Shown: positions 48,600-60,866 of the stretch, one piece after another
Layout of the letters: each line of letters starts with the position of its first letter
Position numbering within the stretch: position 1 is the first letter of the stretch
Source of the DNA: Cheiracanthium punctorium
Taxonomy: Eukaryota; Arthropoda; Arachnida; Araneae; Cheiracanthiidae
Length of the DNA: 64,000 bases
Assembly: GCA_038373885.1 (NCBI GenBank)
Contig: JAWZYV010014418.1
Span: forward strand, 1,054,001-1,118,000
Direction of reading: 5' to 3'
Notes under the pieces: generated by a model
Databases searched by the model: none
Told to the model about the DNA's origin: nothing
The model's input: the letters and a program-made list of their open reading frames with translations, nothing else
Made by a program: the position numbers and the translations under genes

Positions 48600-48992
48600 T
48601 CTCCAGTTGTTGTTGCCCCCTGACAACCGCAAGTGCAGTGTCAGATCCCCCCCGAAGGTAGGCGATGGGCAGAAGGGCTACGCTTTCCATTTTTAGGGTC
48701 CCAGTGGGAGGAAGTACGATTAAGCTCGTGGTCCCCTAAATTTGAACCAAATCCAGAGGAGGGATTAGCCCCCTGAAATCGGAACCCCCAGAGGTATTTT
48801 TTAACAATTAGGAGAACATTGGAGCCACGACAGATTTTACGTGCACCAGCTCCCATTAGCATACACGGTCCCACAGTAGTCCAGTCGAGAGGAAATTGAC
48901 CCTCCCAAGCACTGTCCAAGCCGGAGGCTGCTTCACTTGCCGTGTTCTAATGGGATCGGAGTTTTGCCTCTTGACCACTGCGGGACATCTCT
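48600..48992 (-). mobile_element. Probable tRNA-derived SINE, minus strand
   Basis: This GC-rich block stands out from the AT-rich surroundings. On the minus strand an A box TGGTCAAGAGG (48967-48977) fits the pol III consensus exactly. A clear B box was not found. TCCAGTT occurs at 48602-48608 and 48994-49000 and may be a short target-site duplication. The 92-residue minus frame inside is Gly/Ser/Pro-rich and unlike a known protein, so it is treated as incidental. Confidence 0.5.
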
Positions 48993-49000
48993 ATCCAGTT

Positions 49001-49860
49001 ATAAGCCACACTAAGTGCATGGTTAAAAATCTATTATAGAGTTGCATATGCATTACAAACAAATTTATGGACAATTTAGGATATACTCGTTATAAAATAT
49101 TTTGACATTTTCATAATATATAATTTTAACTTTTTAAAACTTTTAAATACTACAATTATTATATTTACTAAAATAATTCCTTTTTTTATTACTATTATCC
49201 TTTTAAATTCCTATTGTACTCTTTATCTATATCAGCCCTTACTTTGTTGCGCACTTGATCAGCTAAACTTGAATTTTAGTATTTCTCTACTTCTTTCTTT
49301 TCCTCCATCCCTTCCCCTGCTTTATTTTTTTTTTTCCTTTTTCATTTTGCTGTGTAATATCTCTCTTTTTAACTACTTGGTTCATGCTGTAATATAAATT
49401 TGTTACTTCTATTTCTAAGATGGCAACATCTTTTATGAAATCTTGTTTTGGCATCTCATTGGACTTTTCCGCCATGTTTGGGTCTTTTCCACGTTTTTCC
49501 CAATAGCTATGGTCGCGGACCTTGGTTGTTTACCCTGAGTCTTTTTTGTCATGCAATCTACAGAAACATAGCTATTTTTGTTTTCTTTTAAATTGCATTA
49601 TTCAAGAGGTGCACCTGATGATAGAGTGAGTTTGATAATGCAATATTCCTTTCCATCTCCACTTCTTTTTTTTTTTTTTTTTTTTTGCTTTATTGGTTTT
49701 TGTACAATTTTTAAGGCCTATGGATCCATTTTTTAAAAATTTCTTTTGCTCGATGGTTCATATACGGATATCCATAATACGTACGTTTTGCTGTTTTATA
49801 TTATATACATACATATATATATAATAAGTGTGTGTGTGTAAAATATTGTAAAATGTTGGT
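49001..49860. other. AT-rich non-coding DNA, nothing recognised
   Basis: T-run at about 49668-49686 and (TA)n(TG)n near 49800-49840. Confidence 0.5.
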
Positions 49861-50014
49861 TTGTTTGCCAGGAGAGGACGGCTCATTTCACCAAATGTGC
49901 CGTTTAGAGTTGAATTTCCGCTATGATTTGGATCCTATTCAAAAAGGCGGGGAGGGGCGGGGAAGAGGGGAGGACTTCTGAATGTTGGCACCTCTCGGAA
50001 ACTGCTAGTGACCC
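49861..50014 (-). mobile_element. 5'-truncated SINE, second copy of the 19.6-kb family
   Basis: The reverse complement matches the 3' half of the SINE at 19641-19930 in order: CTAGCAGTTTCCGAGAGGTG, then CCAACATTCAGAAGTCC, GGATCCAAAT, and the 3' end GTCCTCTCCTGGCAAACAA. The tRNA head and first half are missing. Confidence 0.85.
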
Positions 50015-50374
50015 TTCTAGTTTGTAAATTGTTGTGAGATTATTGCATGTACAATAACAATTTCAACCCAACTCATCATATATTCCCTGTATGACTTAAT
50101 CACTGTCTTTCATTTAATCGGCGCCTTCATTTTCTCATGCCGAAAAGTCGCGATAGTCTCTAGGACTTCACAAGCAGCACGTGATCGAAAATGGACCCTC
50201 CATTTACAAAAAAAAAAAAGACTGATGCGATAACATCTATGTTTGAGGTTGGTTTTATGGTTAAGGTAAAGCTACACAAAGGCTATCTGCCAAAAGGGGG
50301 GATGCCTTGGGCAGATGACTTTTTAAGAGATTCTAACGGGTTATTTACTTTAAATCTGGATAAAAACTCCAGAT

Positions 50375-51214
50375 CAGTGGCGGCTTGGCGTTTCAGTGGT
50401 GGGGCCCGAAAAAAAAATAGTGCCAATTAAAATCGCGAAAATATATATACATATAGAACAACCTATCCCCACGTGCACACAGCGTAAGTATTTAAAATTT
50501 CTCAAATAATTATCGAATTTACTATACAACTTTTGCTATTTTTTACCTAGTTATGTTAAATTGAAAAGTTTACTTTATTACTAAACAAAAAGCCACATTT
50601 AAATATTTAATATTTATGTTCTTTATAGTTGCGTGTTCATAATTTTTTAGATGATTTATTTATTTTAAAATAAATATCAACATATATAAAAAATACATTT
50701 ATACATCCCTTTTCGTAAATCAAGAAAACAAAACAGAAAAATTTCTGACTGCACTGCAAAAATACTATCACGCAAATAAACTATGATTTCCTCCTAAGCG
50801 GAAAATTTCGCCAATAGCTACCGATTGCCGAAATTTTCCCGTACGGTCCCGTAGGGCCCGCAGTTCTGGGCCCAGAACAGCGCCAAATAAGCCGTTTGGA
50901 TGCCAAGTTAATTCCGCGTCAGTATGGCTTTTATGCTCAATGCCAAATATGTCAACCCGGTGAACGGAGAAGAGACTTCCAATTCAGGGCAAGCCAGCCC
51001 TTGGCCCATGCATGGTTTAGACAGGGGGAAAATCGTGTAACTATCGCTTTTTTAAGCGCATTTTTTAATGGATAGTATTAAAATAGAGTAAAACGCGTGT
51101 ATTTTTTTAATGAAAGAAAATTATTGAAAGAACTGCCTTACATGATAGGAAGGTACTTTGATTTAGACTCGGTGGGGCCAGGCCCCTCTTTCCCTTAATG
51201 ACGAGCCGCCACTG
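50375..51214. mobile_element. hAT-like non-autonomous element, 840 bp
   Basis: The ends CAGTGGCGGCTTGGCG and the complement of CAGTGGCGGCTCGTCA are flanked by a perfect 8-bp duplication CTCCAGAT (50367-50374, 51215-51222). Subterminal GGTGGGGCC motifs face each other at both ends. The interior has a GC-rich patch at about 50810-51010 but no transposase frame. Confidence 0.93.
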
Positions 51215-51222
51215 CTCCAGAT

Positions 51223-51849
51223 TAAAACATTGACCGCCGCTCAATAATCATTGGTTGCAGAGATGAATAACTATCACTAAAATATTTCTTGTTGTTATTG
51301 TACCAGAGTCTTCCTGACCATGTAATTATATAATAATTCCAAACTATTACTAATAGTTATGATTTAGTTAAATATTTAAATAAATGAAATAATATTGCTA
51401 AACTAAAATTTTGTGGCCAAGACTTACTCAATAGTATCAATAAAAAAATGTGTATATGCTAAATTTCTATTCCCTATATTTATAAAAATAATCAAAAGTT
51501 TAGTTCGTTATCAAATGTTGTCATGTTTAAAAAAAAGTTATGAGAAAATAAGCATATTCATTTACGAAAAAGTGGTATAATGCCCGGAGGAGTTTGTTCT
51601 TCCATATTAGCTAATCTGTATTTATTTCATTGTGAATTAAATTATTAGTTATTGAATAATAAAATAATGTTCAGGTTGGTCTTAATTTGTAAGATAAATT
51701 AGTAATATTTAAGAATAATTTGATAGCTTTAATTATAGCCACTACCATCAAGAACTAACTTTAACGGATAACACTATTTATGCATAGAATATTAACATTG
51801 TAGATCTCAATATTATTATTATTAGCAATACTATATTGACTGATATATG
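51223..51849. other. AT-rich non-coding DNA, nothing recognised
   Basis: No element or exon seen. Confidence 0.45.
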
Positions 51850-52175
51850 CAGGGTGGTTATCATTCAAGTAACCCTTTTTCGACTTACATAGAGCCCGTT
51901 GTTGAGCACGTATCTTCTTGAAATGTTATAAATACGTTATACGGACCATGGGTGAAAAGTAATCTGCATTAAAAAAATTGTTCAAATTTCGACCGATTGA
52001 TGGCACTTTTCACGAAGAAAGGATGTTATGTAGAAATATGAACATTTTAAGAAGGCCAGTAGTCAATGTCGTATAATCGTAATTAAAAAAAAAAAAAATC
52101 AGAACTGCAATAATTTAACAGCACTGCGAGAATATCGGCACTTGGCACCGTTTATGAAAAAGGACTGCGTCTTTT
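51850..52175 (+). mobile_element. Mariner-type 5' fragment with transposase N-terminal remnant
   Basis: It starts CAGGGTGGTTATCATTCAAG, resembling the termini of the 43471-44247 element. At about 52100-52170 it encodes QNCNNLTALREYRHLAPF, matching the Q-N-G-x-N…A-L-R-E-Y-R pattern of the same helix-turn-helix. No right end was found, so the copy is 3'-truncated, and it differs enough to be a separate family. Confidence 0.75.
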
Positions 52176-55100
52176 TTAAACCTGGTTTCTGTTTTGTTAT
52201 GCTTTTCTATCCAATCCTGGTGCTAACCCAACATTATGAAAGTAAATTATTAAAGAACTTTTTTACATCTTAAATAATGTGAAGAGAATACTCGCCCATT
52301 AATAAAATGATTTATGCTCTTTGAATTTATGCCTCATTTACTTTAAAACATCAGGTAATAACTCAATAGATATGCCATTTTGTTTGAAAAAAAATGCAAC
52401 TGACGTTGAGCCTTTTCTTTCCTCTGTAGCTTTCAGATTTCTAATTAAATAATTAAACTTTGTTTTGTATTCAGTGTGTTCCCCTTTTTGAAGGTAAAAT
52501 TTAATTGTTATGGCTCATTTTTGAGTTTCGTTTCAATGATCTAATTGGTTAATTTGGAATAATTAGCGCTATTAGGTAGTCTTTTAGAAAAATCTGAATC
52601 ATTTTATGAAAAAAAAAGTGTATTTTCTTACCAATCTAGACAATAGAATTATTAGTACCATTAATTGACGTCGTTCCGTACACGCCGTATTGGATTCTAT
52701 CTATCACGAAACTCACTTAATCAAATAGTTAATATGTTTTTTAACTAACAAGACATAGAGAGTGTTGTTATTATCCTAATTATTGCTTTAAATACAGGTA
52801 AATATAATTGGCATCACTTTTAAGTTATTACGGCAAGTTCTGACATTTTTATCCAAACAGTTCATATCTTTTTAGTTTGTTATTTGCCTTTATTTCAAGT
52901 TCAGGGAAGGAGAATTATCTCCTTTTCCAAGGAGGTTACAAAATAGTGATAATTATGTCTCTCTGTCCGTTAACGCTGTAACTCTTATAAAAATTACTGT
53001 ATGCTAATGAAATTTTAATACGCCATCGATATAGTTCTTGGAATATGCGAGAATATAAAACAAGGTCCCTCCCCCTCCCTTCACTTTTTTTTGTGATAAA
53101 ATATTCTCTAATAATTTTTAAGTACACTTAAAATTTCTGTTTCAAAATGACTTTTCGTTCCAGAATATGAAGCTCAGAAGATCCCGTGTGCTCATAAATG
53201 GAATTAAACAATTCATTCTCTACTTACATTCTGAATATTAGACCTTAATAAAGGATCAAACTATATACGTGTGGTAAATTTTTTGCGGGAATTAAAATGT
53301 ACCATTGGATATTATTTTCTAAAAAATTCTCGCACAAATTTTTAGTACCTTTCCCTAGATCAAATTTTTTCTCCGCTTCCAATAACTGCAGAGCATAAAT
53401 TCTAACACGCTTTCCACTATGTTTTATTAGAGGAAGTAAACTCTTTCCAAAAAATCACAGACCATAAACAACTGAACCTATAAATAATATCTCTCGATCC
53501 GTGCCACACATCCCCGTGTAAAAATCTTCTAAATGTATGTCGGTTTGTCCCAAGCGCACTTCACCATGCCCCATATTCTCTTTGACAACTTGATACTTTT
53601 TTCTACCCCCTTCTGTACCGCGCATAGCTTTCAGCATTTTTTACCATTTGGCTTCTTTTATCTTATGTTCCCCTTTCTGTTGGGGAGATTCTTGTAGAAG
53701 TCTAGGCCGCTTTCGTCAGCATATTTACTTTTTATTCCTTTCCGCATGGGATCCTGGAGTCATTTAAGATGGTACGGGAGAAGTAATAAAGATTCTCCCC
53801 CCACCCCCGTCCTTTTTTTCCCCTCAATAATACTTCTTAATATTTTTTTTTCCTGATCCAGTTTCTCCAAAAATCAGTAATTGGTCTTGAAGAAACATTA
53901 CAATTTCTTTGAAATGTTCCTTGCGGTTTTTTTTCCCTTCTTTTTTCCACTATAGCTATCTTTTTCAATTTTGTTGGAGAGTAAGATGCATATTTTGTTT
54001 ATCGAACACGGTTATGAGAGTTTGTCTCAGGATATTTCTTATTTCTCCGCATTTTTTTCCACATGTCTCATCACGAAATTACTTTCTTCAAACGTGAATT
54101 TAGATTCTTTCTTATCTGCTTTTATCGCAAGAAAATTGTATTAACTATTTTCGCGTGGATTATTTTGGGAAAATATTTTAGTTCACGGAAAGAAATATGT
54201 ATGTGTGTGTATGCGTGCATTGGCATGACATAAAAGGTAAGTTAAGCAGGTTAAACTGTTTTACAGATTGTAGTTTTCAGTGAATTCCAGTTTACTTGTG
54301 TTGAATTATATTTTGGTTGTTTATTGTAGTTTTGTAATTACTAAAAGCGTGGTAAATACTGTTTGTAAGAATAAATACTAATTATCAATTAAAGTTTTTT
54401 TTTTCATTTCTTTGTTAACACGTTAGTTACCCTTTCTTTAGGTTTCTACCATTACTTTCATTTTCACAACTACGAAGTTGGTGGGAGAGGGGGGGGGGAT
54501 GCTGCGTGCTATGCTATGTTTTCCCAAATAATTGCTTAATCATTCCAGAATGCTCTTTAAAATAATGCTAAAATAATTAGCCAGGATAGTCAGTGTATTA
54601 TTTTCTCCATATTTTCTTTTTCTTTCTTTTTTTTTTTTGTCTTACTCACACTATAGAAACACACATGAGCTTTGATTTCCCTTGCAATTTATTCCTCAGT
54701 CCTTCAATTAATATATATAATGGAAACTTTATTTTTCTTTAAATAATAGACGGCTTTCTTCACACTGAAATCAACTGTTTTCAATTAAATGGCAATTTTC
54801 TCGAAATAGTGGCAACAATTAAGGTAGAATTTAAAAGCAACAGCATAAAAAGCTTCGTGGAGAAGCTTATGTGTGTTTATGTTATCAGCAGCTGCCTTTT
54901 TGGCAATTAACTAGAACTATTAGAGTCGATTAAACATTTGTCCTTCCTATCATTGATTAATCTTAAGTCTAACCGAGCTTGTTCGAATTTACCAAGCATC
55001 GATTAATCGCTTCCCGTTCCAATGATCTTTTGATATTTTATTTTTTAATTAACTTTGCAGTTTTGTTAACGCCCTGGCATGACTGCACTACTTTTGCAAT

Positions 55101-58100
55101 TGGGTTATAGCAATTAATCACCGAAGTTTTCTCTCAAAACTGGAAACAATAGGATAAAACGAGTTTGAATTTTCACTTTCTTGTAGCTTTGTGTCAGAAA
55201 GGATCTAAATTTAGATAGTGATAATATCAAAGCTTCTCGTGGAGTTGAATTTTGAAACATCTGTCAAATGTCGAGTTAAATGTCCCAGGAATAGACAGTA
55301 GAAATGTTAAACTAACGATAGGATACGTTGAAAACTTGTAATTTCTATTTTTTTTTAATTATTCCCCTCCTTTGTGTTGTCATTGCTAAATTGCATTATT
55401 ATTCTCTCTCACTCTCTTTTTTTTCCAAGTTGTATTCAGTAAATTTTACTAAATTTAAAAAAATACATATTTCTATAAATTTAAAGCAAACATAATCATT
55501 TTTTAACGATTATAATCTCAAATTGGCTCACGATGATCGATAACATCACTACCCGTTAAATAATAGTTTACTGTGTGTGATAATGTGGAGTTGGGTTGCC
55601 CTTTCTATCTGAACATATCCATGCTCTATCTGAAGTTTTATTCTCCTCATGTGATGGCGTATTGCTGTGCCAAAGCCTATTTCTTAAGATCTCCAATTCC
55701 ATAGAATCAAATATCCTTCAGACACTTCTCCCCTAATAGTTTAACAAGAGCTAATATTATGAACACATTTATTTACTTTCCATAAGTTCTTTGAATTTGC
55801 ACTTGTCAGTTTTGAAATCGATGCTTAACTAAGATGTTTTTATTACTCACTGAAAATATGTCATTTTTGATATATTTCTTTGAACTGTTGTCATATAATC
55901 CAATATGATTCTATTATCAACAGACGTAGTCGGTTACAGTAATCAGAATAACGAAAGATGTGCTTTCATTTATGTAATTTATGCTTAGAATCAAAGCTAT
56001 TCATTATTGTCCAACTACATTTATAAACCAAAAATTTCATTTTCCTAGTAAAAATTGCTTTTTCTCGAAATGGTGGCAGGAAAAAAAAAAAAAGGACCAC
56101 AAACTATTACTGAAATCAGGAGCTTTACCATTATGCTCTCAGGACGGTGCTTTTATTGATTATAAATGATCATTTCGATCTTCATTGTGGGTATAACCCC
56201 CTTTTTTTCTCTTTTTCGTGTCTTGCGAGAAAACCCAGAAAAGGGAACAAATTACCCTTTCCCTCTTGTTAGACTTTAATTAAGACAAAATACCAGCCCT
56301 TAAGATCCTTCGGGATCACTGAGCCGAGTGATTAACTCATGGCTACCTTTTAGCAAACAACTCCTTAAGGTTTCTGTACACAGCACGGACGGAATTAGAG
56401 GAAGGATTATAGTGTGGTTTTATCTTGCCCGAATTACATGGTTTTAGATAATGAGTTCTTATAATTTTTATTTTTCTCTCTGCATATTGTTTTAAAGTAA
56501 GTCTTTCGTTTTCTTGACACACTGTCTTCAGCGTGGAGGTATAAAGTAAAGCACCTAATAAAAAAAACTGTTTTTAAAGGTATTTAGCTATTAATGCACT
56601 TAAACTCTTTAGAGCAGAGTAGTATGAAAAACATACCACATATTTAAGCTTTTTCTAAGTCATTATATGCTAGTATAATTTTATTACCAGTTGTTACTGA
56701 ACCACTCTATCACTGTATCGGTAAATACCTAAAAATATTGTTTTCATTTTTAAAGGCATTTATGTAAATATAAATAATTTGTTTTGTGAATAAAACAATA
56801 TTTTGTCCATGTTGATAAATAAACTTTGCAGGCTGTTGATAAATAAACATGATTAATTTGCACAAATACATGAAGTGTCATTTATTAAATTAACTCTATA
56901 TGCATTTACCTTTAAACGCATCCAATCTATCCTTTAAAATATTTGACAACATAACGTAGTTTTTCATCTAAAATGTAGTATTTTATTCGAATAAAGTTTT
57001 AAAGCAAACCTATAAAAGCAATAACTCTTTTTTTCCCTCGCATTCTTAATTACATTTTAATTTTTCTCTGCATGAAATCACTGTCGTTCACAGCAAAGCC
57101 ACTGCTAAACTACTCCTTAAAAATTTAATAAATGCCGAAGTCCGGTAAAGAAAACCCCATTAACTGAGTGCTTGATTTATAAGTTTAATATTTGTAGGCC
57201 ACTCAAAAGTACATTACAGGCTGTTTGTAGACTCATATTAACTTATCAGTATTTCTCCAAAACAACATTAATAGTGCTTTTATCCTAAAAAAGAGCGAAA
57301 GCGCTTTCCATATTGAAGATTTTTTTCCCCTTCTCCTTTAAAATGAAAAATCATTCTTATCCTGAATTTTGCCTTTTGAAGTAAATAAAAAAGGAACGCT
57401 TTTGTTGTTAATTTTAGAACCCATTAATTTTGGAATCCCATGCCATGTGGGAAGCAGAATACATTAAAAGATTATGTATTTAATTATTCTGGTGAAGCTA
57501 AAGCAATGTATTTATAATTGAATGGCAGCTACCAACGCTTTTAGTGAAATTTTTGCATTAAAGTTATTAGCGCTTGGAGTTCAATTCTACTTTAACGAAT
57601 GCTTAAATACTGTTTACATATTCCATTGAAATTCTTTTCTGAGAGCACTGTAAAGACCTTATTTAATTATTTAATTCCGGATTGTTTTATTTTTCTCGGC
57701 CTTTTTTTCTTATTCTTTGGTCGGTTCTGACGAATTCAGTTATAAATTAAAGAAAATGAAAACAAAGTTATTTGAATCGTTTGCAAATTAACTGTTTTTG
57801 TTTTGCAAAGACAAAGGATTCAGGAAAGAAATTATGTTCAATTACAAGTTGTCAAATTAGTGTAAATAACTATCATTTCATCAAATATGAGAATAGTGCA
57901 ACGAAAGCGTTTATGAATTGATTCAAGAAAAAATAATCCACAAAGCCATCCATATGTACTTGTATAAGAGGTGTGCGTGACACTAATGCATCATGTAAAT
58001 GAATTGTGATATGAGTTATTACTATTATTGCAGAAATATATATGCATGTTTTAAAATTTATCAAAGTGAATTTTGTTTTCAATCAACCACATCCACAGTG

Positions 58101-60130
58101 TGTCAATTTGTGTAATGCAATCAATGATTTGTATTATTGCAAAAATTGGAGATGCAATTTCGACTACAGTTAGAAAAGCACTTAAATAAATATATACCCG
58201 TTTCAATAAATTGATTGAGTGAAAAAATACCAAATAATTACTGTTACATGGATTTTATGTGTGAATGGCCAGTTTAAAAAGCACTGTGTGAACAGCAAAA
58301 TAAAACAAAATGGTTGAAACTTTAAATCTTTTGCAATTTGACTAATTTTGTTCCTTTTCGAATGTACGATCAAAAGTTCGAGAGTAACAGAATTAATCAA
58401 TCAAAGATCAAGTAAAAGATTTCAGATGAGTTCTATAAGTATTTTTACTTATTTTTTAGACATAATTTTGTCGGTCTAGTTTATTTCTCTTTAATTTGTT
58501 TAAGAAATGCTATAAGAATTTTTAAATGTTTCATACTCAATAATTAGGTAAACTGATTTTTGGTTATGAGGGTTGATCACCTTAAACTGTATTTTGAAAT
58601 CAACATAAATCTGAATGGTCTGGATTTTACTATAACTGTCCAATTGTCGCCAGCAATTTGTTTGTGATTCCAACTTTCTGCTTCTACATGTTCATGCACT
58701 TTAAGGATGCATTCGATAATCTTTTAAGAACTAAGAAATGACAGCGGAAATTTTAGCTTATTTATTTCTAAATATTCTCTTGATATAAGCATTTAATGCG
58801 GGCAGTAATTTTCACTTTTTTCTTTACTAAAAGATATATTAACATTAAAATGTGTTTGCTTTCGGGGAATTTATTGCATTACTGAAATTATTTATTTAAT
58901 TAAGTATAGAATGAAGAATTAAAACTGATTTTTTTTAAGGGGAGGCGTTATAGACCGTAACTAATTTCCTAGAAAGAAAGCCTCTGGATTTCCTCTTTAA
59001 CTGCATTCTATAAATTTAAGTTGTCCCTGTAAATGAGTGAAATTTTCTGATCTTGATCTTGAATTGTGCTGCAACAAATCTCACATACGCAGAAATAGCT
59101 GTAAACTATCTTATGTCTGGCTGTGTATGGGGAGGATAAAAGCTGGTACTAAAACACATAATGTATTTTGATTAATGGTTAGGCTATATTAAACGTCGAT
59201 TTCGTTGTATGTTCAAAAAGAAATTGCATGTGAATGCATATACCCGGTAGAAAATGTTACTTTTTATGTAATCGACCTAGCTTAATTTTCTTTACTCGAT
59301 TTGTTTTCAACATGAATCTTTCCAACCAGTACATTGGCTAATATTTTCCCCCCTCTGGTAAATATTAAAAAAAAGATGGTTACAAAAATTTTCTAAGTAA
59401 ACTCTTAAACTTTTTGAAAAAAAAAAAAAAAACAGTTTCTCATTTTTAAAAAACAAAATATACTGGAGTGCGAATCGAAATATGGAGAAAAAGAAATAAA
59501 TACGGGGGTGGGGAGGTGGGGAGAAGAGGGGGGCACAGGAATCAATCCAAAATTTTCAATAGAATAAAAATAGATTATTCGGAAAGAGGATTCAAATCGT
59601 TCGTTCTCATTTTGATTCTCCGCTGGTAGCAGTTTAAGACTTAGAAAAGCTATCTCAGTAGATATGAATAAAAATGGACATTGTCACGAAAGATGCCGAT
59701 AATTTAAAAATGGGGAGAACTGCGAGCGCGATATTTCCGATGTTGAATAAATGATGCTGCCGATCGATATTTATCTTGTAAGTCGCAGTAAAACTTGACG
59801 TGACTTATCTAATAAATCATTCTAGTCAATCCTCTGGCTGTTGGTACCTTCTAAAAATTCACGTCTGCTGCTGCTGCAGTGTTTAGTGCAATCTTCGATG
59901 GGCGAGGCTAAGTTTCTACCAAGAGAATATTGAAAGTGCTTTATTAGAATAAAGTGCATGTACTGAGTGAAGTAGTTGATTTATCGGAGTGGATGTTTAA
60001 TAGGGCGTAGTCCGTAGTTAGTTAATTTTTTCTTCCCGAAATACATTTTCAACTGAAAAAAAAAAAGGTAGGGGAGAGTGCTACATGTAAATATATATTT
60101 ATGTGTATGTATATAATGTAAAATAGATAA
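52176..60130. other. Long AT-rich non-coding stretch, nothing firmly recognised
   Basis: No exon, RNA gene or bounded element could be supported. A minus-strand 60-residue frame at 53455-53637 has unusually protein-like composition (Gly, Lys, Glu, Asp) but no motif or splice support. A-runs, T-runs and G-runs occur at about 54489, 54629 and 59418. Confidence 0.45.
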
Positions 60131-60141
60131 ACTTACAATAT

Positions 60142-60866
60142 ATGGATTCCAGTCAATAACCAATGATCGAAATCATATTTTCAAAAGAATATTTTTATCC
60201 AAAAATAGCAAGAAAAGTAAAAAAACATTGCGAACAAAAACCGGATGCCCATGTCGTAACCTATCCAAAAAAAAAAAAAAACAGAACTCACATGACAGAA
60301 CAAAAGAAAGCACTTTAAAAGTGTGGAAAAGGAAAAATAAATAAATCTGCATAAACTAAAGTCTCTCTTTAGGTGCCACCATTAGATGTAGGCAAATGAA
60401 AACGAAACAAAAGAATAGCAAGGTCGGTTGCTTAGCAAAAAAAGGTGCCAAGATATTCTACCTAGAGATTCGACCATTGCTAAAGAGTAAACATGCAAAA
60501 ATAACCCAAACAACTGGGAAAAGGTCCTAGGGTGATGCCAAAACAACATTAAAAAAAATTTGCCATCACATCAATAAAAATTAAAAAAAAAAAAAAAAAC
60601 AGAAAAAAGTATTGTGAAACTGCATGAAAAACCATGCGGTCAAAATGGTAATCATAAATCGAACGAAAAAATTAATTCAAAAAACAAAAATACGAATGTA
60701 TTAATATTAATAATAATAAAATATAATAATGCCAAAATAAGGACAAAAATAAAAACAAATTCTTAATCTCGATGAGCTCATCAAATGAGTAAGACAGGTA
60801 GAACTAATACTGCCAAAGTGACCTATCGAAGGTAAATCAAAACTAAATAATAATGACACTATCTAT
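60142..60866. repeat. Unclassified dispersed repeat, copy B
   Basis: This is homologous in the same orientation to 8878-9310, with extra A-rich insertions that make it longer. Shared blocks include CCAATGATCGAAATCATAT, TATCCAAAAATAGCAAG, CTAAAGTCTCTCTT, AGAATAGCAAGG, CCATTGCTAAAGAG and GAGCTCATCAAATGAGTAA. Class unknown. Confidence 0.7.
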
